From contig NZ_BAWH01000011.1 of the NCBI RefSeq assembly GCF_000586435.1, positions 30,918 to 94,917 on the forward strand: a stretch of 64,000 bases of DNA, in the 5' to 3' direction. Made by a program: the position numbers and the translations under genes. Below the pieces are notes generated by a model, which was given only the letters and a program-made list of their open reading frames with translations, was not told the origin of the DNA and ran no database searches. Position 1 is the stretch's first letter, and every line of letters starts with the position of its first letter. The DNA comes from Psychrobacter sp. JCM 18901 (GTDB taxonomy: Bacteria > Pseudomonadota > Gammaproteobacteria > Pseudomonadales > Moraxellaceae). Below are positions 1 through 10,202 of the stretch, one piece after another.

Positions 1-190
1 GTATATAGAAATAAAGTCTAAGGGTCAAAACAGTCTATCTACATTAGCATGGTTTGTGCTGATGCTTACTCGCGATTGATAAACGCTACTGTCATTTCAG
101 AGTAGACGTAATGAATGTCGCTAATTTTCAGTAGACGAATTATCTAGTAAACAAGCTATCCAACAGACAAATTGGTTAAATAATAGGCAT

Positions 191-226
191 AAAAAAGCGC
201 CTGAGCTAATTTAGCCAGACGCTTTT
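191..226 (-). terminator. Terminator of clpX
   Basis: Interrupted inverted repeat (GCGCCTG / CAGACGC with an inner GCTA / TAGC helix). On the minus strand it ends in a T-run (A6 on plus, 191-196). It lies about 45 bases beyond the clpX stop and points the right way to end the clpPX transcript. Confidence 0.7.
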
Positions 227-270
227 TAGTAGTCCGTTAACGATAACGGACTATTCATATCAATTAGAAC

Positions 271-1549
271 TTAAGCAATTTTAGGTACTTTACCTTTATT
301 GATAACGTCCGCATCAACCATTACAGTTTTAGCGTTTTCCATAGAAGGTAGCTCATACATAGTCTCAAGCAGCGCATTTTCTACAATAGAACGTAGACCA
401 CGTGCACCAGTTTTACGCTCCATTGCTTTTTTTGGCGATGGCATCTAGGGCTTCTTGGGTAAAGCTAATCTCAGCACCTTCCATATCGAACAAGTACTTG
501 TACTGTTTTACCAGTGCGTTCTTAGGTTCCGTCAAGATTTGTACCAGTGCTTCTTCATCAAGCTCTTTTAGCGCTGCAAGTACAGGTAGACGACCGATCA
601 GCTCAGGAATCAGACCAAACTTGATCAAATCTTCTGGCTCGACTTCTTGTAGCAAGTCTGAGCTACGACGGCTGTCGTCTTTTGAGCTGACATCAGCGTT
701 AAAGCCGATACCGCCTTTTTCGGTACGCTGCTGAATGACTTTATCAAGTCCAGCAAATGCACCACCAACGATGATTAGGATGTTGCTAGTGTCAACTTGG
801 ATCAACTCTTGCTGTGGATGCTTACGACCACCGTGCGGCGGGATAGCAGCCACCGTACCTTCGATTAGCTTTAGCAACGCTTGCTGTACGCCTTCACCTG
901 ACACATCACGCGTGATAGATGGGTTGTCACCTTTCTTACTGATTTTGTCGATTTCATCAATATAAATGATACCTTGCTCAGCTTTAGCTACATCATAATC
1001 AGAAGCTTGGAGGAGCTTTTGTACGATGTTTTCAACGTCTTCACCAACATAACCAGCTTCGGTCAATGTCGTGGCATCAGCCATCGCAAAAGGTACATCT
1101 AACAGACGAGCCAAGGTTTGCGCAAGTAGCGTCTTACCAGAACCAGTCGGACCGATCAGCAAGATATTACTCTTAGCCAATTCTACCATTGCATCGTCAG
1201 CGCCGATCTTGGCTTTTTTTGCTGTCGTTGGCTAGCGTCTGGCTAACTTTTAGACGTTTGTAATGGTTATAGACGGCAACAGCCAATGCTTTTTTTGGCA
1301 GCGTCCTGACCGATGACATATTCATCAAGCTTGGCACGCAGCTCTTTTGGCGTTGGTAGTTTTTTTATTGACCCAAGAAGTATCTACTTCGCTATCGTCA
1401 TCACCGTGCTCTGCGCTGTCTGCGATTAAGTCAGTACATAGCTCGATACATTCATTGCAGATATTGGCATCGTCAGCAGCAATCAGTTGCTGTACATCGC
1501 TTTTGGCTTTACCGCAAAACGAACACTGCGGGGTATTATCTTCTGCCAT
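271..1549 (-). CDS. clpX: ClpX, ATP-dependent unfoldase of the ClpXP protease (frameshifted in this sequence)
   Basis: ClpX is an AAA+ hexamer that recognises, unfolds and feeds substrates to ClpP in the cytoplasm. The N-terminus carries the zinc-binding domain with paired cysteines (CSFC near residue 9, CNEC near 31). The Walker A motif GPTGSGKT and Walker B IIYIDEID follow, and the protein ends KVPKIA. The frame breaks four times, each time at a run of seven A (coding strand) where six are needed: near 1360-1366, 1290-1296, 1214-1220 and 426-432. Removing one A from each gives an uninterrupted protein of 424 residues, the normal length. It follows clpP on the same strand after 155 bases. 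The four breaks look like read errors rather than decay, since every motif is intact. Confidence 0.95.
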
Positions 1550-1619
1550 AAAAGGCGCTCCTAAAATTTAAAACTGGTTAGTTTATTTGTAGTATGTCAA
1601 TTATCGTATTCATTCAATG

Positions 1620-1647
1620 GTCATACCTTCTAATGGTCAGGTATGAC
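1620..1647 (-). repeat. Inverted repeat between clpP and clpX
   Basis: Perfect 8-base arms GTCATACC / GGTATGAC with a 12-base loop. No T-run follows on the minus strand, so it is not an obvious terminator. It could be an RNA processing or stabilising hairpin in the clpPX mRNA, or an operator; this is inference. Confidence 0.45.
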
Positions 1648-1704
1648 ATTGATAACGGTTTACTGTACGGCAAATAAACTATAAAGGGTCTTATGATTGC
1701 ACTC

Positions 1705-2409
1705 TCAATGAAGAGGCATCACGTTAATGCTTAGATTACAAAGATTCAGGCGACGCTCTAATACTTCGTCAACCAAACCATACTCTTTGGCTTCTTGTGC
1801 ATCTAACCAATAATCACGCTCAACGTCTTTTTCAATTTTCTCTACTGGCTGACCAGTACGCTCAGCTAAGATACTGTTTAGACGTGCACGAGTTTTAAGG
1901 ATTTCACGAGCATTAATTTCGATATCTGTTGCTTGACCCTGCGCGCCGCCTGAAGGCTGGTGAATCATCACGCGAGCATTGGCCAGCGAATAACGTTTGC
2001 CTTTTTGCCCTGCAGCCAATAGGAATGAACCCATACTATAAGCACCGCCCATACAGATAGTCGATACTTCAGGCTTGATAAAGTTCATGGTATCAAAAAT
2101 AGCCAAGCCCGCGCTTACTGAACCACCTGGCGAGTTGATATATAAATGAATGTCTTTGTCAGGGTTTTCAGCTTCTAAGAATAGTAACTGGGCAACGATA
2201 AGGTTAGCCATGTTGTCTTCGACCTGACCGGTCAAAAAGATAACGCGCTCACGTAATAGGCGTGAAAAAATATCAAACGAGCGTTCACCGCGTGAGGACT
2301 GTTCAACCACCATAGGTACTAATGCCGCTTGTGTGGTCTGTACTTCTTTGTGCGCACTCATCAGCATATCAAAATGCGGGTTGGCAGTGATGCGATCATA
2401 ATCTGTCAT
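1705..2409 (-). CDS. clpP: ClpP, proteolytic subunit of the Clp protease
   Basis: Serine peptidase that forms the double-heptamer chamber of ClpXP in the cytoplasm. The nucleophile serine sits in the GGAYSMGSF segment (E. coli has GQAASMGAF there), the catalytic histidine in [10 protein letters not shown], and the aspartate in the following KDVERDYW segment. The open frame gives 234 residues, but the last 16 or so (after EVLERR) do not resemble ClpP. Restoring one C near 1749 (CGCCTG to CGCCCTG) gives the usual ending ERRPESL and a stop at 1736-1738, for 224 residues. The written C-terminus is therefore probably a read error. It leads the clpP-clpX pair. Confidence 0.96.
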   Translation of the reverse strand: MTDYDRITANPHFDMLMSAHKEVQTTQAALVPMVVEQSSRGERSFDIFSRLLRERVIFLTGQVEDNMANLIVAQLLFLEAENPDKDIHLYINSPGGSVSAGLAIFDTMNFIKPEVSTICMGGAYSMGSFLLAAGQKGKRYSLANARVMIHQPSGGAQGQATDIEINAREILKTRARLNSILAERTGQPVEKIEKDVERDYWLDAQEAKEYGLVDEVLERRLNLCNLSINVMPLH

Positions 2410-2867
2410 AGAAAAGTCCTATCGATAAATGTATAAAATAAAAATGGATTGAATGTTTTATTGTCTAGTAGTTTTTGACTAATGGGTTGTTTATAAGGGG
2501 GCTGCGCTCACTATTCAAGCCTATAAAACGGGTTTGTGCATAAAATAGGTGAAAAAGTGACCCTCCGATATGTCTAGGACTCATTGCTTATATTAAAACT
2601 TATACTAAAAATACGTCTAGAAGTAGATAAATACTATCTTATCTATTATCAAGTCGGACGGATATTAATAGTACCTGTATCGACAGTGTCTGTATCGATA
2701 CAAATAGCGTAAATCATGTCTGACTTAACTTTTAACATAGAATACCTGATTAATAGCCCTACAATCCACCTATCTTACTGTCTAAGCCTGCAAATAATTA
2801 TGCGTTTAGTATTTTTGCTTATCTAATGTCCTCAGAGGGTATTGCGCTAACAATAACGCTAAAAAAA

Positions 2868-2903
2868 TGCACTGTTATGGACAAAATGTACTGTTTTGGT
2901 GCA
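2868..2903 (+). promoter_or_regulatory. Two adjacent NtrC-like enhancer sites upstream of the urease cluster
   Basis: The enterobacterial NtrC consensus is TGCACTATATTGGTGCA (from memory). Positions 2887-2903 read TGTACTGTTTTGGTGCA, 14 of 17 matching with both half-sites recognisable. Positions 2868-2884 read TGCACTGTTATGGACAA, with the left half and central GG conserved. Centres are about 19 bases apart and lie about 170-200 bases upstream of the -24/-12-like element, a usual spacing for NtrC enhancers. Binding is inferred from sequence only. Confidence 0.5.
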
Positions 2904-3064
2904 AATATCTGCTAATTTTATAAATGACTGAAGCTCAAAAAAACGTTTAGAAAATAGCTGGAAATATAGTGTTATTTTTATCATTTAAGTTAAATATAAA
3001 AAGCGCAGACAAATCAAAGTTTTGAGTTGCTAAGGTTTCTTATCTAGTTACCTGCTATCAAGAG

Positions 3065-3081
3065 TTGGCACAATGCTTGTA
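3065..3081 (+). promoter_or_regulatory. Sigma-54-like -24/-12 element upstream of ureD
   Basis: TTGGCACAATGCTTGTA fits TGGCAC-N5-TTGC except that the -12 GC is GT. It lies about 200 bases upstream of the ureD start. With the upstream NtrC-like sites it suggests nitrogen-controlled transcription. The mismatch at -12 lowers confidence. Confidence 0.42.
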
Positions 3082-3105
3082 TCAATAAAAACATTGACGC
3101 TTTTA

Positions 3106-3133
3106 TTTATCGTGGTGCGCTAGGCACGATAAA
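3106..3133 (+). repeat. Inverted repeat in the ureD leader
   Basis: Perfect 9-base arms TTTATCGTG / CACGATAAA with a 10-base loop. It lies 25 bases downstream of the -24/-12-like element, so it would be near the start of the urease transcript. It could be a 5' stem-loop or an operator; there is no T-run. Confidence 0.45.
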
Positions 3134-3285
3134 TGGTGTAGGCTGTATCCCTCCGTTATTATTCTGATATTACTGTCGCTAATGAACTGTAGTTAACGAT
3201 TGGCAATAGAATTCTTAGCGGATAGCAAATGATAGCTGTCATATAAAATACTGAAACATATTTAATTGGTAAATGAGTATATAAA

Positions 3286-4313
3286 ATGAGTTGGGCCTCT
3301 TCTTTAGCATTAAGCTTTGACACTGTTAGCAGGACAAGTACGGCCAAAGAAGGTACGGCTGATAACTCAAAAACGCGGCTTTATCATCGTAAGCACACGG
3401 GTGCCTTGATGGTACAGCGTGCTCTGTATCCTGAGCCAAGCGTACAGCAGGGTATTTGTCACATACTGATGTTGTACCCGCCAGCCGGTATCGCAGGCGG
3501 TGATACGCTGACCATAGACCTAAACTTAGATAGTGGCAGCCACGCTGTTATCACCACACCAGGGCAGGTAAGTGGTACGGTAAGGACAGTGTTAGTCAAA
3601 AACATAAAGCTCCGTTGAGCGACAACGACACTCACCAAAGTATGGGTCAAAATGAAATAGCTGCCTATGCGAGCCAACACGTACAAGCCAAACTCGCAGC
3701 ACATACCCGATTAGAATGGCTGCCGCAAGAGAGTATCATTTATAACGAAGCCAATATGCATGCAGTGAGCCGTTTCGATTTGACGGATTCATCTAGTCTA
3801 CTGACATGGGAGATTAGCGTATTTGGGCGGCAAGCTTACGACGAGCAGTTTTTGCAAGGGTATTATCATACTGGATTGAACATCTACCGAGATGGCAAGG
3901 TTATCGTTGCTGAGCGAGTAGCGCAGGCAGCACAAAATCGCTGGTTTACCTCAAATTTGGGATTAGCGAACCAGCATATTTATGGATCGTTTTGGGCAGT
4001 TCCAAGCTTAAGTGACGTCCATGACAATCTTGCACTCTCTGCATCACAGACTACGCAATCGACCGAAACAGCCCAAGCAACTATCAAGCAATCATTAACC
4101 CGCTATCTAGATAACTCCGTAGCAGCATTGCGCCAAGTCATTGCTCAAGCACAACTGCCTGTCTACTGCACGCATAATTGCCAAGCGATCAATATCCGCT
4201 ACATCGGCTCAGATGTACGTAGTTGTTTTGAAGCGTTTTATCAGCTGAGAGAAGTCTTGCGAGATCATTGGTGGCAACTTGAGCCTTGTCGTCCACGTAT
4301 TTGGGACACCTAA
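3286..4313 (+). CDS. ureD: UreD, urease accessory protein (frameshifted in this sequence)
   Basis: UreD (UreH) binds the urease apoprotein and, with UreF and UreG, delivers nickel to the active site. The first part (3286 to about 3560) has the HTGALMVQRALYPE and YPPAGIAGGD segments typical of the family. Restoring one G at 3562-3564 (GGG to GGGG) gives TPGAGKWYG, a UreD hallmark, and joins it to the part ending at 4313, for 342 residues. That single missing base is the only defect. It is the first gene of the urease cluster, 118 bases ahead of ureA. Confidence 0.93.
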
Positions 4314-4431
4314 TACGGCCACTTTTAATAATGAAACTAAGATATATTGCGACTATTTTTAATCGATATTTAATGCTTTGAAAACCTCTAATCTGCTATA
4401 AATATAATGATAAGTACAATAAGGAATTGTC

Positions 4432-4734
4432 ATGCACCTGACCCCAACAGAAAAAGACAAACTCATGCTATTTACCGCTGGTATGGTGGCTGAGCGCCGC
4501 AAAAATCGCGGTGTTAAGCTTAACTATCCCGAAGCCATCGCTTATATCAGTATGTTGCTGATGGAAGGCGCACGAGATGGTAAAAGAGTTGCCGAGCTGA
4601 TGAGTGAAGGTGCTACGTATTTGTCTGCTGATGATGTCATGGAAGGTGTCGCAGAGATGGTAGATGAAGTACAAATCGAGGCGACTTTTCCTGATGGCAC
4701 CAAACTGGTCACGGTACATAATCCCATCGTGTAA
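4432..4734 (+). CDS. ureA: Urease gamma subunit
   Basis: Small structural subunit of urease, the nickel enzyme that hydrolyses urea to ammonia and carbamate in the cytoplasm. It has 100 residues, the standard length for a separate gamma chain, starts [11 protein letters not shown] and contains [11 protein letters not shown] and [11 protein letters not shown], both conserved. It starts at the ATG at 4432 with AAGGAA upstream. The gamma chain is separate here, unlike in Helicobacter, where gamma and beta are fused. The fused beta-alpha gene follows after 56 bases. Confidence 0.97.
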   Translation: MHLTPTEKDKLMLFTAGMVAERRKNRGVKLNYPEAIAYISMLLMEGARDGKRVAELMSEGATYLSADDVMEGVAEMVDEVQIEATFPDGTKLVTVHNPIV

Positions 4735-4790
4735 CGCTGTATACCATTGTTATAGCACTGACATGCTCACTATAAAATAAGGCGGCTACC

Positions 4791-6977
4791 ATGCAAGCAG
4801 GCGAATACCATATCCAAGATGGCGATATTATCTTAAACCAAGGGCGACAGGTACAGACCATCAGTGTGAGTAATACTGGTGATAGACCTATCCAAATCGG
4901 CTCGCATTATCACTTTTATGAAGTCAATGATGCCTTGAGTTTTGACAGAGAGCAAACTCGGGGGTTTCGCCTAAATATTATCTCTGGCACCGCCGTACGT
5001 TTTGAGCCTGGCCAATCACGGGAAGTCGAATTGGTAGCATACGCTGGCAAGCAAGACGTCTATGGTTTTGCTGGGCGCGTCATGGGCGCAGCTCATCCAG
5101 ACAAAGCATCAGAGAGCACTACTGATAAGAAGGCAATCGCTACTTCGAAGAAGCGAGTCAGTCGTCGTATTTATGCTGAGCATTTTGGTCCTACCACAGG
5201 CGATAAAGTCCGTCTTGCCGATACTGAGCTTTGGCTACAGGTTGAGGCGGATTTAACCAGTCATAAAGATACAGCTGTTGATCAAGCAGATACGTCGCAA
5301 AGTGGTGAGAGTAGTAAGCCTATTGAAATCAAAGGTGAAGAAGTCAAATTTGGTGGTGGTAAAGTCATCCGTGATGGCATGGGACAAGGACAGTTACTAG
5401 GCGCGGAAGTTGCCGATACGGTTATTACCAATGCATTGGTCGTTGACTATACAGGCATCTATAAAGCGGATATTGGTATCAAAGATGGTCGTATCAGTGC
5501 CATTGGCAAAGCGGGCAATCCTGATATCCAGCCCGCTATTGATATTCCTATTGGCGGAGCTACCGAAATCATCTCTGGCGAAGGCAAAATCCTCACAGCA
5601 GGTGGCGTCGATAGTCATATTCATTTTATCGCGCCCCAGCAGTGTGAGACGGCGCTTATGTCAGGGGTAACTACGATGCTGGGCGGCGGCACAGGACCAG
5701 CTCAAGGTACGCTCGCTACTACTTGTACACCAGGGGCGTATCATATTGCCTCAATGCTAAAGTCTACTGATAGTATCCCTATGAATATTGGACTACTGGG
5801 TAAAGGCAATGTGAGTGTACCAGAACCCATTGCTGAACAAATCGAAGCAGGTGCCGTGGGGCTGAAGCTACATGAAGATTGGGGTACAACACCGCAAGCT
5901 ATTGATAACTGCTTGAGTGTCGCTGACGACTATGATGTGCAGGTGGCCATTCATACCGATACTTTAAATGAAAGTGGCTATCTAGAGAGTACACTTGCTG
6001 CTTTTAAAAACCGCTGTATCCATACTTTTCATACTGAAGGGGCAGGTGGTGGCCATGCGCCCGATATTCTAAAGGCTATTGGCGAGTCGCATGTTTTGCC
6101 ATCATCTACCAATCCCACTCGACCATATACCGTCAATACCATTGATGAGCATCTCGATATGCTGATGGTTTGTCATCACCTAAGTCCTGCTATTGCTGAA
6201 GATGTGGCCTTTGCTGAGAGCCGTATTCGTCAAGAAACCATCGCCGCAGAAGATATCTTGCATGATTTGGGTGCTATCTCGATGATGAGTAGTGATTCAC
6301 AAGCGATGGGGCGGGTGGGTGAAGTGGTCATCCGTACATGGCAAACCGCGCACAAAATGAAAGTTCAACGTGGCCATCTAGCACCAGATACAACAGCGAC
6401 CATTGAGGATGAGCAAGAGTACATCAATTTGACAGATTATGACCAAAGCGCGGATAACGACAACTTCCGTATCAAACGCTATATCGCAAAATATACAATA
6501 AACCCTGCGATTACTCACGGTATTAGCGATATGGTCGGCTCAATCGAAGTGGGAAAATGGGCAGATATGGTGCTATGGTCGCCCAAGTTTTTTGGGGTAA
6601 AGCCTGAATGCATTATAAAAGGCGGGCTCATTGCTGCAGTACCGATGGGTGATATCAATGCCTCTATTCCCACACCCCAGCCTGTACATTATCGTCCTAT
6701 GTTTGCGACATATCCAAAATCGGTTGCCCAAACCAGCATTACTTTTATGTCGCAAGCGGCGATCGACAAACAAGTGGATAAGCAGCTTGGATTGACCAAA
6801 GTCATTCAGCCAGTACACGGCATCCGTAAAATTCGTAAAGGCGATATGCGCTTTAACAGCTACTGCCCAGATATGGACATCAATCCTGAGACCTATGAAG
6901 TACGCGCTGATGGTAAGACACTCACCTGTGAGCCAGCTGATGTACTACCCATGGCACAGCGTTACTTTTTATTTTAG
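4791..6977 (+). CDS. ureC: Fused urease beta-alpha subunit (UreB-UreC in one chain)
   Basis: 728 residues in one open frame. Residues 1 to about 105 are the beta subunit ([19 protein letters not shown]). After a Ser/Thr/Lys-rich linker (about 105-123) the alpha subunit begins at [12 protein letters not shown]. All alpha active-site elements are present: nickel-binding HIH (276/278), the carbamylated lysine in LKLHEDW (about 359), [16 protein letters not shown], the flap VCHHL and the aspartate of MMSSDSQ. The alpha part also has an extra hydrophilic stretch of roughly 25 residues before GEEVKFGGG. Beta and alpha are normally separate bacterial genes. The linker has no ATG, GTG or TTG near the expected alpha start and no long homopolymer, so an indel error is an unlikely explanation. 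Confidence 0.95.
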   Translation: MQAGEYHIQDGDIILNQGRQVQTISVSNTGDRPIQIGSHYHFYEVNDALSFDREQTRGFRLNIISGTAVRFEPGQSREVELVAYAGKQDVYGFAGRVMGAAHPDKASESTTDKKAIATSKKRVSRRIYAEHFGPTTGDKVRLADTELWLQVEADLTSHKDTAVDQADTSQSGESSKPIEIKGEEVKFGGGKVIRDGMGQGQLLGAEVADTVITNALVVDYTGIYKADIGIKDGRISAIGKAGNPDIQPAIDIPIGGATEIISGEGKILTAGGVDSHIHFIAPQQCETALMSGVTTMLGGGTGPAQGTLATTCTPGAYHIASMLKSTDSIPMNIGLLGKGNVSVPEPIAEQIEAGAVGLKLHEDWGTTPQAIDNCLSVADDYDVQVAIHTDTLNESGYLESTLAAFKNRCIHTFHTEGAGGGHAPDILKAIGESHVLPSSTNPTRPYTVNTIDEHLDMLMVCHHLSPAIAEDVAFAESRIRQETIAAEDILHDLGAISMMSSDSQAMGRVGEVVIRTWQTAHKMKVQRGHLAPDTTATIEDEQEYINLTDYDQSADNDNFRIKRYIAKYTINPAITHGISDMVGSIEVGKWADMVLWSPKFFGVKPECIIKGGLIAAVPMGDINASIPTPQPVHYRPMFATYPKSVAQTSITFMSQAAIDKQVDKQLGLTKVIQPVHGIRKIRKGDMRFNSYCPDMDINPETYEVRADGKTLTCEPADVLPMAQRYFLF

Positions 6978-7141
6978 AGCTTATGATGCACGTTTATAGG
7001 AGCTCTCTAAGACAGTGAGCCATAAACCATGTATGCCAATGGTCAGTTGGTTTCTTGAATGAGATCGTATCTTTATTCCCAATACTTTTACCATCAATAC
7101 TATTGACCAATAGTTTGAGCAACAACAGCCAGAGAAGAATA

Positions 7142-7780
7142 ATGAAAATATTTAATACCCGTTTAAGTACGCTTAGCGATACCCAAAAAGCACAATTGGT
7201 AGAACAGTATCAAGCCGATGATTACCTGCTATTGGATTTTGATACTCGTCAGCATTCCCGCTTTAGAGCCATTACTGTTTCAGGTGAGGCAGTTGGTGTT
7301 GACTTGCCTCGTACAGGTGTACTAAAAGGAAATGATGTCCTTATCAATGCAGCAGGGGAGTTGATGCAAGTCATCGCCAAGCCGCAAGCGGTGACCAAAG
7401 TGACGGCTGACGATGACTTTCTACTAATGAAAGGCGCTTATCACTTGGGCAACCGTCATGTGCCATTGATGTTTGACCACAGTTTTGATCAGGGTAATGC
7501 AGGCTATGCGTTATATTTTGAAAACGATCATGTACTTGCACAAATGTTAGAAAATCTTGGTCTACATATCGAGTCTACGTCAGTGCCATTTGAGCCTGAA
7601 ACGGGCGCTTATCAAACGGGCCAAGGGCATGCGCATGGCCACTCTCACTCACATTCGCATAGTGACTCTCATAGTCATAAGGAAAGTCATGACCATAGCC
7701 ATGATGAAAGCCACAGCCACGGACATCAACATAGCCATAGTCATCATGATGCGTCTGTAGGTCGTTCAAATGATGGTTGA
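7142..7780 (+). CDS. ureE: UreE, urease nickel metallochaperone with His-rich tail
   Basis: UreE binds nickel and hands it to the UreD-UreF-UreG complex. The start at 7142 is preferred over the upstream in-frame codon at 7055 because AGAGAAG lies just ahead and MKIFNTRL begins the domain. The core has the conserved GNRHVPLM, where the histidine is a nickel ligand. The last 45 or so residues are a His/Ser repeat with about 18 histidines, likely a nickel store. 212 residues. The 3' end overlaps ureF by 11 bases, suggesting translational coupling. Confidence 0.95.
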   Translation: MKIFNTRLSTLSDTQKAQLVEQYQADDYLLLDFDTRQHSRFRAITVSGEAVGVDLPRTGVLKGNDVLINAAGELMQVIAKPQAVTKVTADDDFLLMKGAYHLGNRHVPLMFDHSFDQGNAGYALYFENDHVLAQMLENLGLHIESTSVPFEPETGAYQTGQGHAHGHSHSHSHSDSHSHKESHDHSHDESHSHGHQHSHSHHDASVGRSNDG

Positions 7781-8564
7781 TACCAGTGTCCAGCCTACTC
7801 AATCTGCCCAACTTGGACAGCTACTGATGCTGGCATCGAGTAATTTGCCGATTGGTAGTTATACCTATTCGCAAGGTGTGGAGTCAGCGATTGAGTCAGG
7901 GGTTGTCTCTGATGAATCCAGTACGCTTACATTTATGCAGGACTATCTAGCGCTTGCAGTCATTGGCTATGAGTTGCCTATATTGGGTCTGATCATGTGT
8001 GCACTAAGCCAAGGTCGTGAAGCGATAGCGGCAAATCTAGCACACGACTATCACGCTGGCCTCGAGAGTAAAGAGTTTGTTCTGGAGTCGCAGCAGTTGG
8101 CACAGGCGATGGTGTCGTGGCTCAACGAAGTATTGAGTCTTGGCATACCGGCCGAAATACCTGAAGATGGATTTTTGCCGCTATTTGCACATATTGCTCA
8201 GCATTGGCAGCTGCCACTAGCGCAGTCAATGACTATTTATGGATTTGCTCAATTAGAGAACATGGTGCTCGCTGCTGTTAAGACAGTGCCGTTAGGACAG
8301 ATGGCGGGTCAGCGTATTCTTTGGCAATTGCAAAGCGATCTAGGTGCTCAGGTCGATGCTCTAAGCGATGATGTGCAACAGGCCTTTGGTGCCTTAGTCA
8401 TGTCGACAAACACGGCCAATACTTTAGGTGATAGTGAAGAGTCGGACTGTCAGCAGCTATGCCAAGACCTCTATGAATCGCTTAATATCTCTAATAACTT
8501 GCCCAGTTTGGCTATTCTCTCAAGTATGCACGAAGAGCAATACAGTCGGTTGTTCCGCTCATAA
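7770..8564 (+). CDS. ureF: UreF, urease accessory protein
   Basis: UreF bridges UreD and UreG and acts as a fidelity checkpoint in nickel insertion. The N-terminal LLMLASSNLPIGSYTYSQGVE-type segment is the family signature (P-I-G-x-Y-x-x-S-x-G-x-E), and the protein ends MHEEQYSRLFRS as usual. 264 residues, somewhat longer than the common 225-230. The start overlaps the end of ureE; two ATG codons at 7770 and 7773 are possible. Confidence 0.95.
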   Translation: MMVDTSVQPTQSAQLGQLLMLASSNLPIGSYTYSQGVESAIESGVVSDESSTLTFMQDYLALAVIGYELPILGLIMCALSQGREAIAANLAHDYHAGLESKEFVLESQQLAQAMVSWLNEVLSLGIPAEIPEDGFLPLFAHIAQHWQLPLAQSMTIYGFAQLENMVLAAVKTVPLGQMAGQRILWQLQSDLGAQVDALSDDVQQAFGALVMSTNTANTLGDSEESDCQQLCQDLYESLNISNNLPSLAILSSMHEEQYSRLFRS

Positions 8565-8621
8565 CTGTACCTTTATTTCTATTTATAATTATTAATATAT
8601 AAACTGTTTTAGGAAATTAAT

Positions 8622-9309
8622 ATGTCTCTAACTCCGCTCAAATTAAAAAATTCTCACACTGCATCAGACGTACAGACTGATAGCGACAGCCAGAAACCAT
8701 CTTCTGCCTTATCGTGCTTACGCCTTGGTATTGGTGGGCCAGTTGGTAGTGGTAAAACTGCTTTGACTTTAAGCTATGCCAAAACCTACGCGATACGGTC
8801 AATATGGCAGTGGTGACCAATGACATCTATACCAAAGAAGATTCAGAGTTTTTAACTCGCAATGATGCCATGCCTGCTGAGCGTATCCGCGGTGTAGAGA
8901 CGGGCGGCTGTCCGCATACGGCTATCCGCGAAGATGCTTCTATTAATCTGACTGCGATCGCTGAGCTACAAGCGACTTTTGAAGGTTTGGAGTTGATTAT
9001 CATTGAGTCAGGTGGCGACAATTTAGCCGCGACGTTTAGTCCAGAGCTGTCTGACTTGACCTTGTATGTCATTGATGTCTCTGCAGGCGATAAGATACCT
9101 CGTAAAGGTGGCCCCGGCATTACCAAGTCTGATTTGTTGATTATTAATAAGACTGACCTTGCACCAATGGTTGGTGCTTCGCTTGAAGTGATGGAACGCG
9201 ATGCCAAAAAAATGCGTGGCGACAAACCTTTTGTCTTTAGCAATATGAAAACAGGCGATGGCTAAATGAGATTATCGCCTTTATTAAAGAACATGGCATG
9301 CTTGCCTAA
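8622..9309 (+). CDS. ureG: UreG, GTPase for urease maturation (frameshifted in this sequence)
   Basis: UreG is a SIMIBI-class GTPase that carries nickel and powers its transfer to apo-urease. The P-loop [11 protein letters not shown], the metal-binding Cys-Pro-His in [23 protein letters not shown] and the NKTDLAP base motif are all present. Two single-base losses break the frame. One is near 8775, just after the P-loop helix. The other is at 9254, where GGCTAAAT should be GGCTTAAAT; without it a false stop appears. Corrected, the protein is 229 residues and ends IKEHGMLA. It follows ureF by 57 bases. Confidence 0.94.
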
Positions 9310-9359
9310 AGAGCAGATGAGCTTTTACCATTAAAACATAAAGAATAAGGAAAAACCGC

Positions 9360-10110
9360 ATGACACAGTGTACAAAAGGTCTTCATATCGAAAGCTCTCG
9401 CTTTTCACAAGTGCTCTCAGCTCCTCATATCGTATCTGGTTCGGCTGTGATGACGTCACTAATGCTACCGTCATTGGCGCAGGCGCATTCAGGTCATATT
9501 CACTCGACTACCGCGCAAGCGCCGTCATTTTTGGGTACGTTGCAAGCAGGACTGATGCATCCAGTCACTGGCCTTGATCATCTGTTTTTGGCAGTAGGCA
9601 TGGGCATGTTGTTTTATGGGCTACAAAAGCAGCGCTTAGGCATGATGTCATTGACGGCAGGGTTATCATTAGGCGCGATATTGGGCACGGCTGGCGTGCT
9701 GATTGGCGGTATTGCATTTGTTGCATCATCTGGGCTAATTGAAGTGGCGATATCACTGTCGGTGGTCGTATTAGCTATAGTCTTGATGAGCCAAAAAAAG
9801 CAGACAAGAAGCATTCTCTGCTCAGACCCATACAGCACGCACGCCAAGTATTCAGCAGCTATCATTGTTTGGTTTTGGTGGTTTGGCCGTCTTTCATGGG
9901 TTGGCACATGCGCTGGAAGTACCAGCAAATGCTGGCGTGAGTGGTCAGCTAGGATTTTATGCAGGGATGCTAGTGACGATGCTGGCGCTATATGCCATTG
10001 GTACGTTGGTCAGTCAACAGCTACAGCAACGCCTAGGTGATAACTTATGGTTACAACGCGGGCTCGTCGTGCTCGGACTGGGTGCAGTGTTTGTTCCTGC
10101 TTTTGTTTAA
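9360..10110 (+). CDS. ureJ: UreJ/HupE-family membrane protein, probable nickel permease (frameshifted)
   Basis: The HupE/UreJ family comprises small inner-membrane proteins implicated in nickel uptake for urease or hydrogenase. An N-terminal signal-like segment is followed by HSGH and the hallmark GLMHPVTGLDHLF, then several hydrophobic helices, FGGLAVFHGLAHA and a final hydrophobic segment ending VPAFV. The frame breaks at 9793-9799, where seven A are written and six are needed. Corrected length is 249 residues. It ends the urease cluster, 50 bases after ureG. Confidence 0.88.
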
Positions 10111-10160
10111 AGTGAACTCTACGATGATTTACTAAATAAAGCGGTTATCAAGCTTCTATA

Positions 10161-10202
10161 AAAAAAATACGGCCCCGATCGATGATCGGAGCCGTATTTT
10201 TT
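10161..10202. terminator. Bidirectional terminator between ureJ and tig
   Basis: Long stem AATACGGC-C-CCGATC / GATCGG-A-GCCGTATT with one C-A mismatch, flanked by A7 on one side and T6 on the other. It can therefore end both the urease transcript (plus) and tig (minus). Confidence 0.85.

Larger units (their letters stand above)
2410..3285. other. Long AT-rich spacer between clpP and ureD (divergent promoters)
   Basis: No convincing gene; the short open frames have no family-like content. It must hold the clpP promoter (minus) and the urease promoter (plus). On the plus side there are two NtrC-like sites (2868-2903), a -24/-12-like element (3065-3081) and a 9-base inverted repeat (3106-3133), listed separately. 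Confidence 0.6.

Noticed and set aside
413..1189. ClpX as several separate genes or a true pseudogene
   Set aside because: All motifs are intact and each break is one extra A in a six-A run; a single corrected gene of normal length results.
3159..3347. 62-codon frame on the minus strand upstream of ureD
   Set aside because: Overlaps the ureD start and the predicted promoter; no recognisable family, AT-driven composition.
4791..6977. UreB-UreC fusion as an indel artefact
   Set aside because: No homopolymer and no start codon near the expected alpha start, so a simple indel would not restore two genes. Kept as a likely real fusion.
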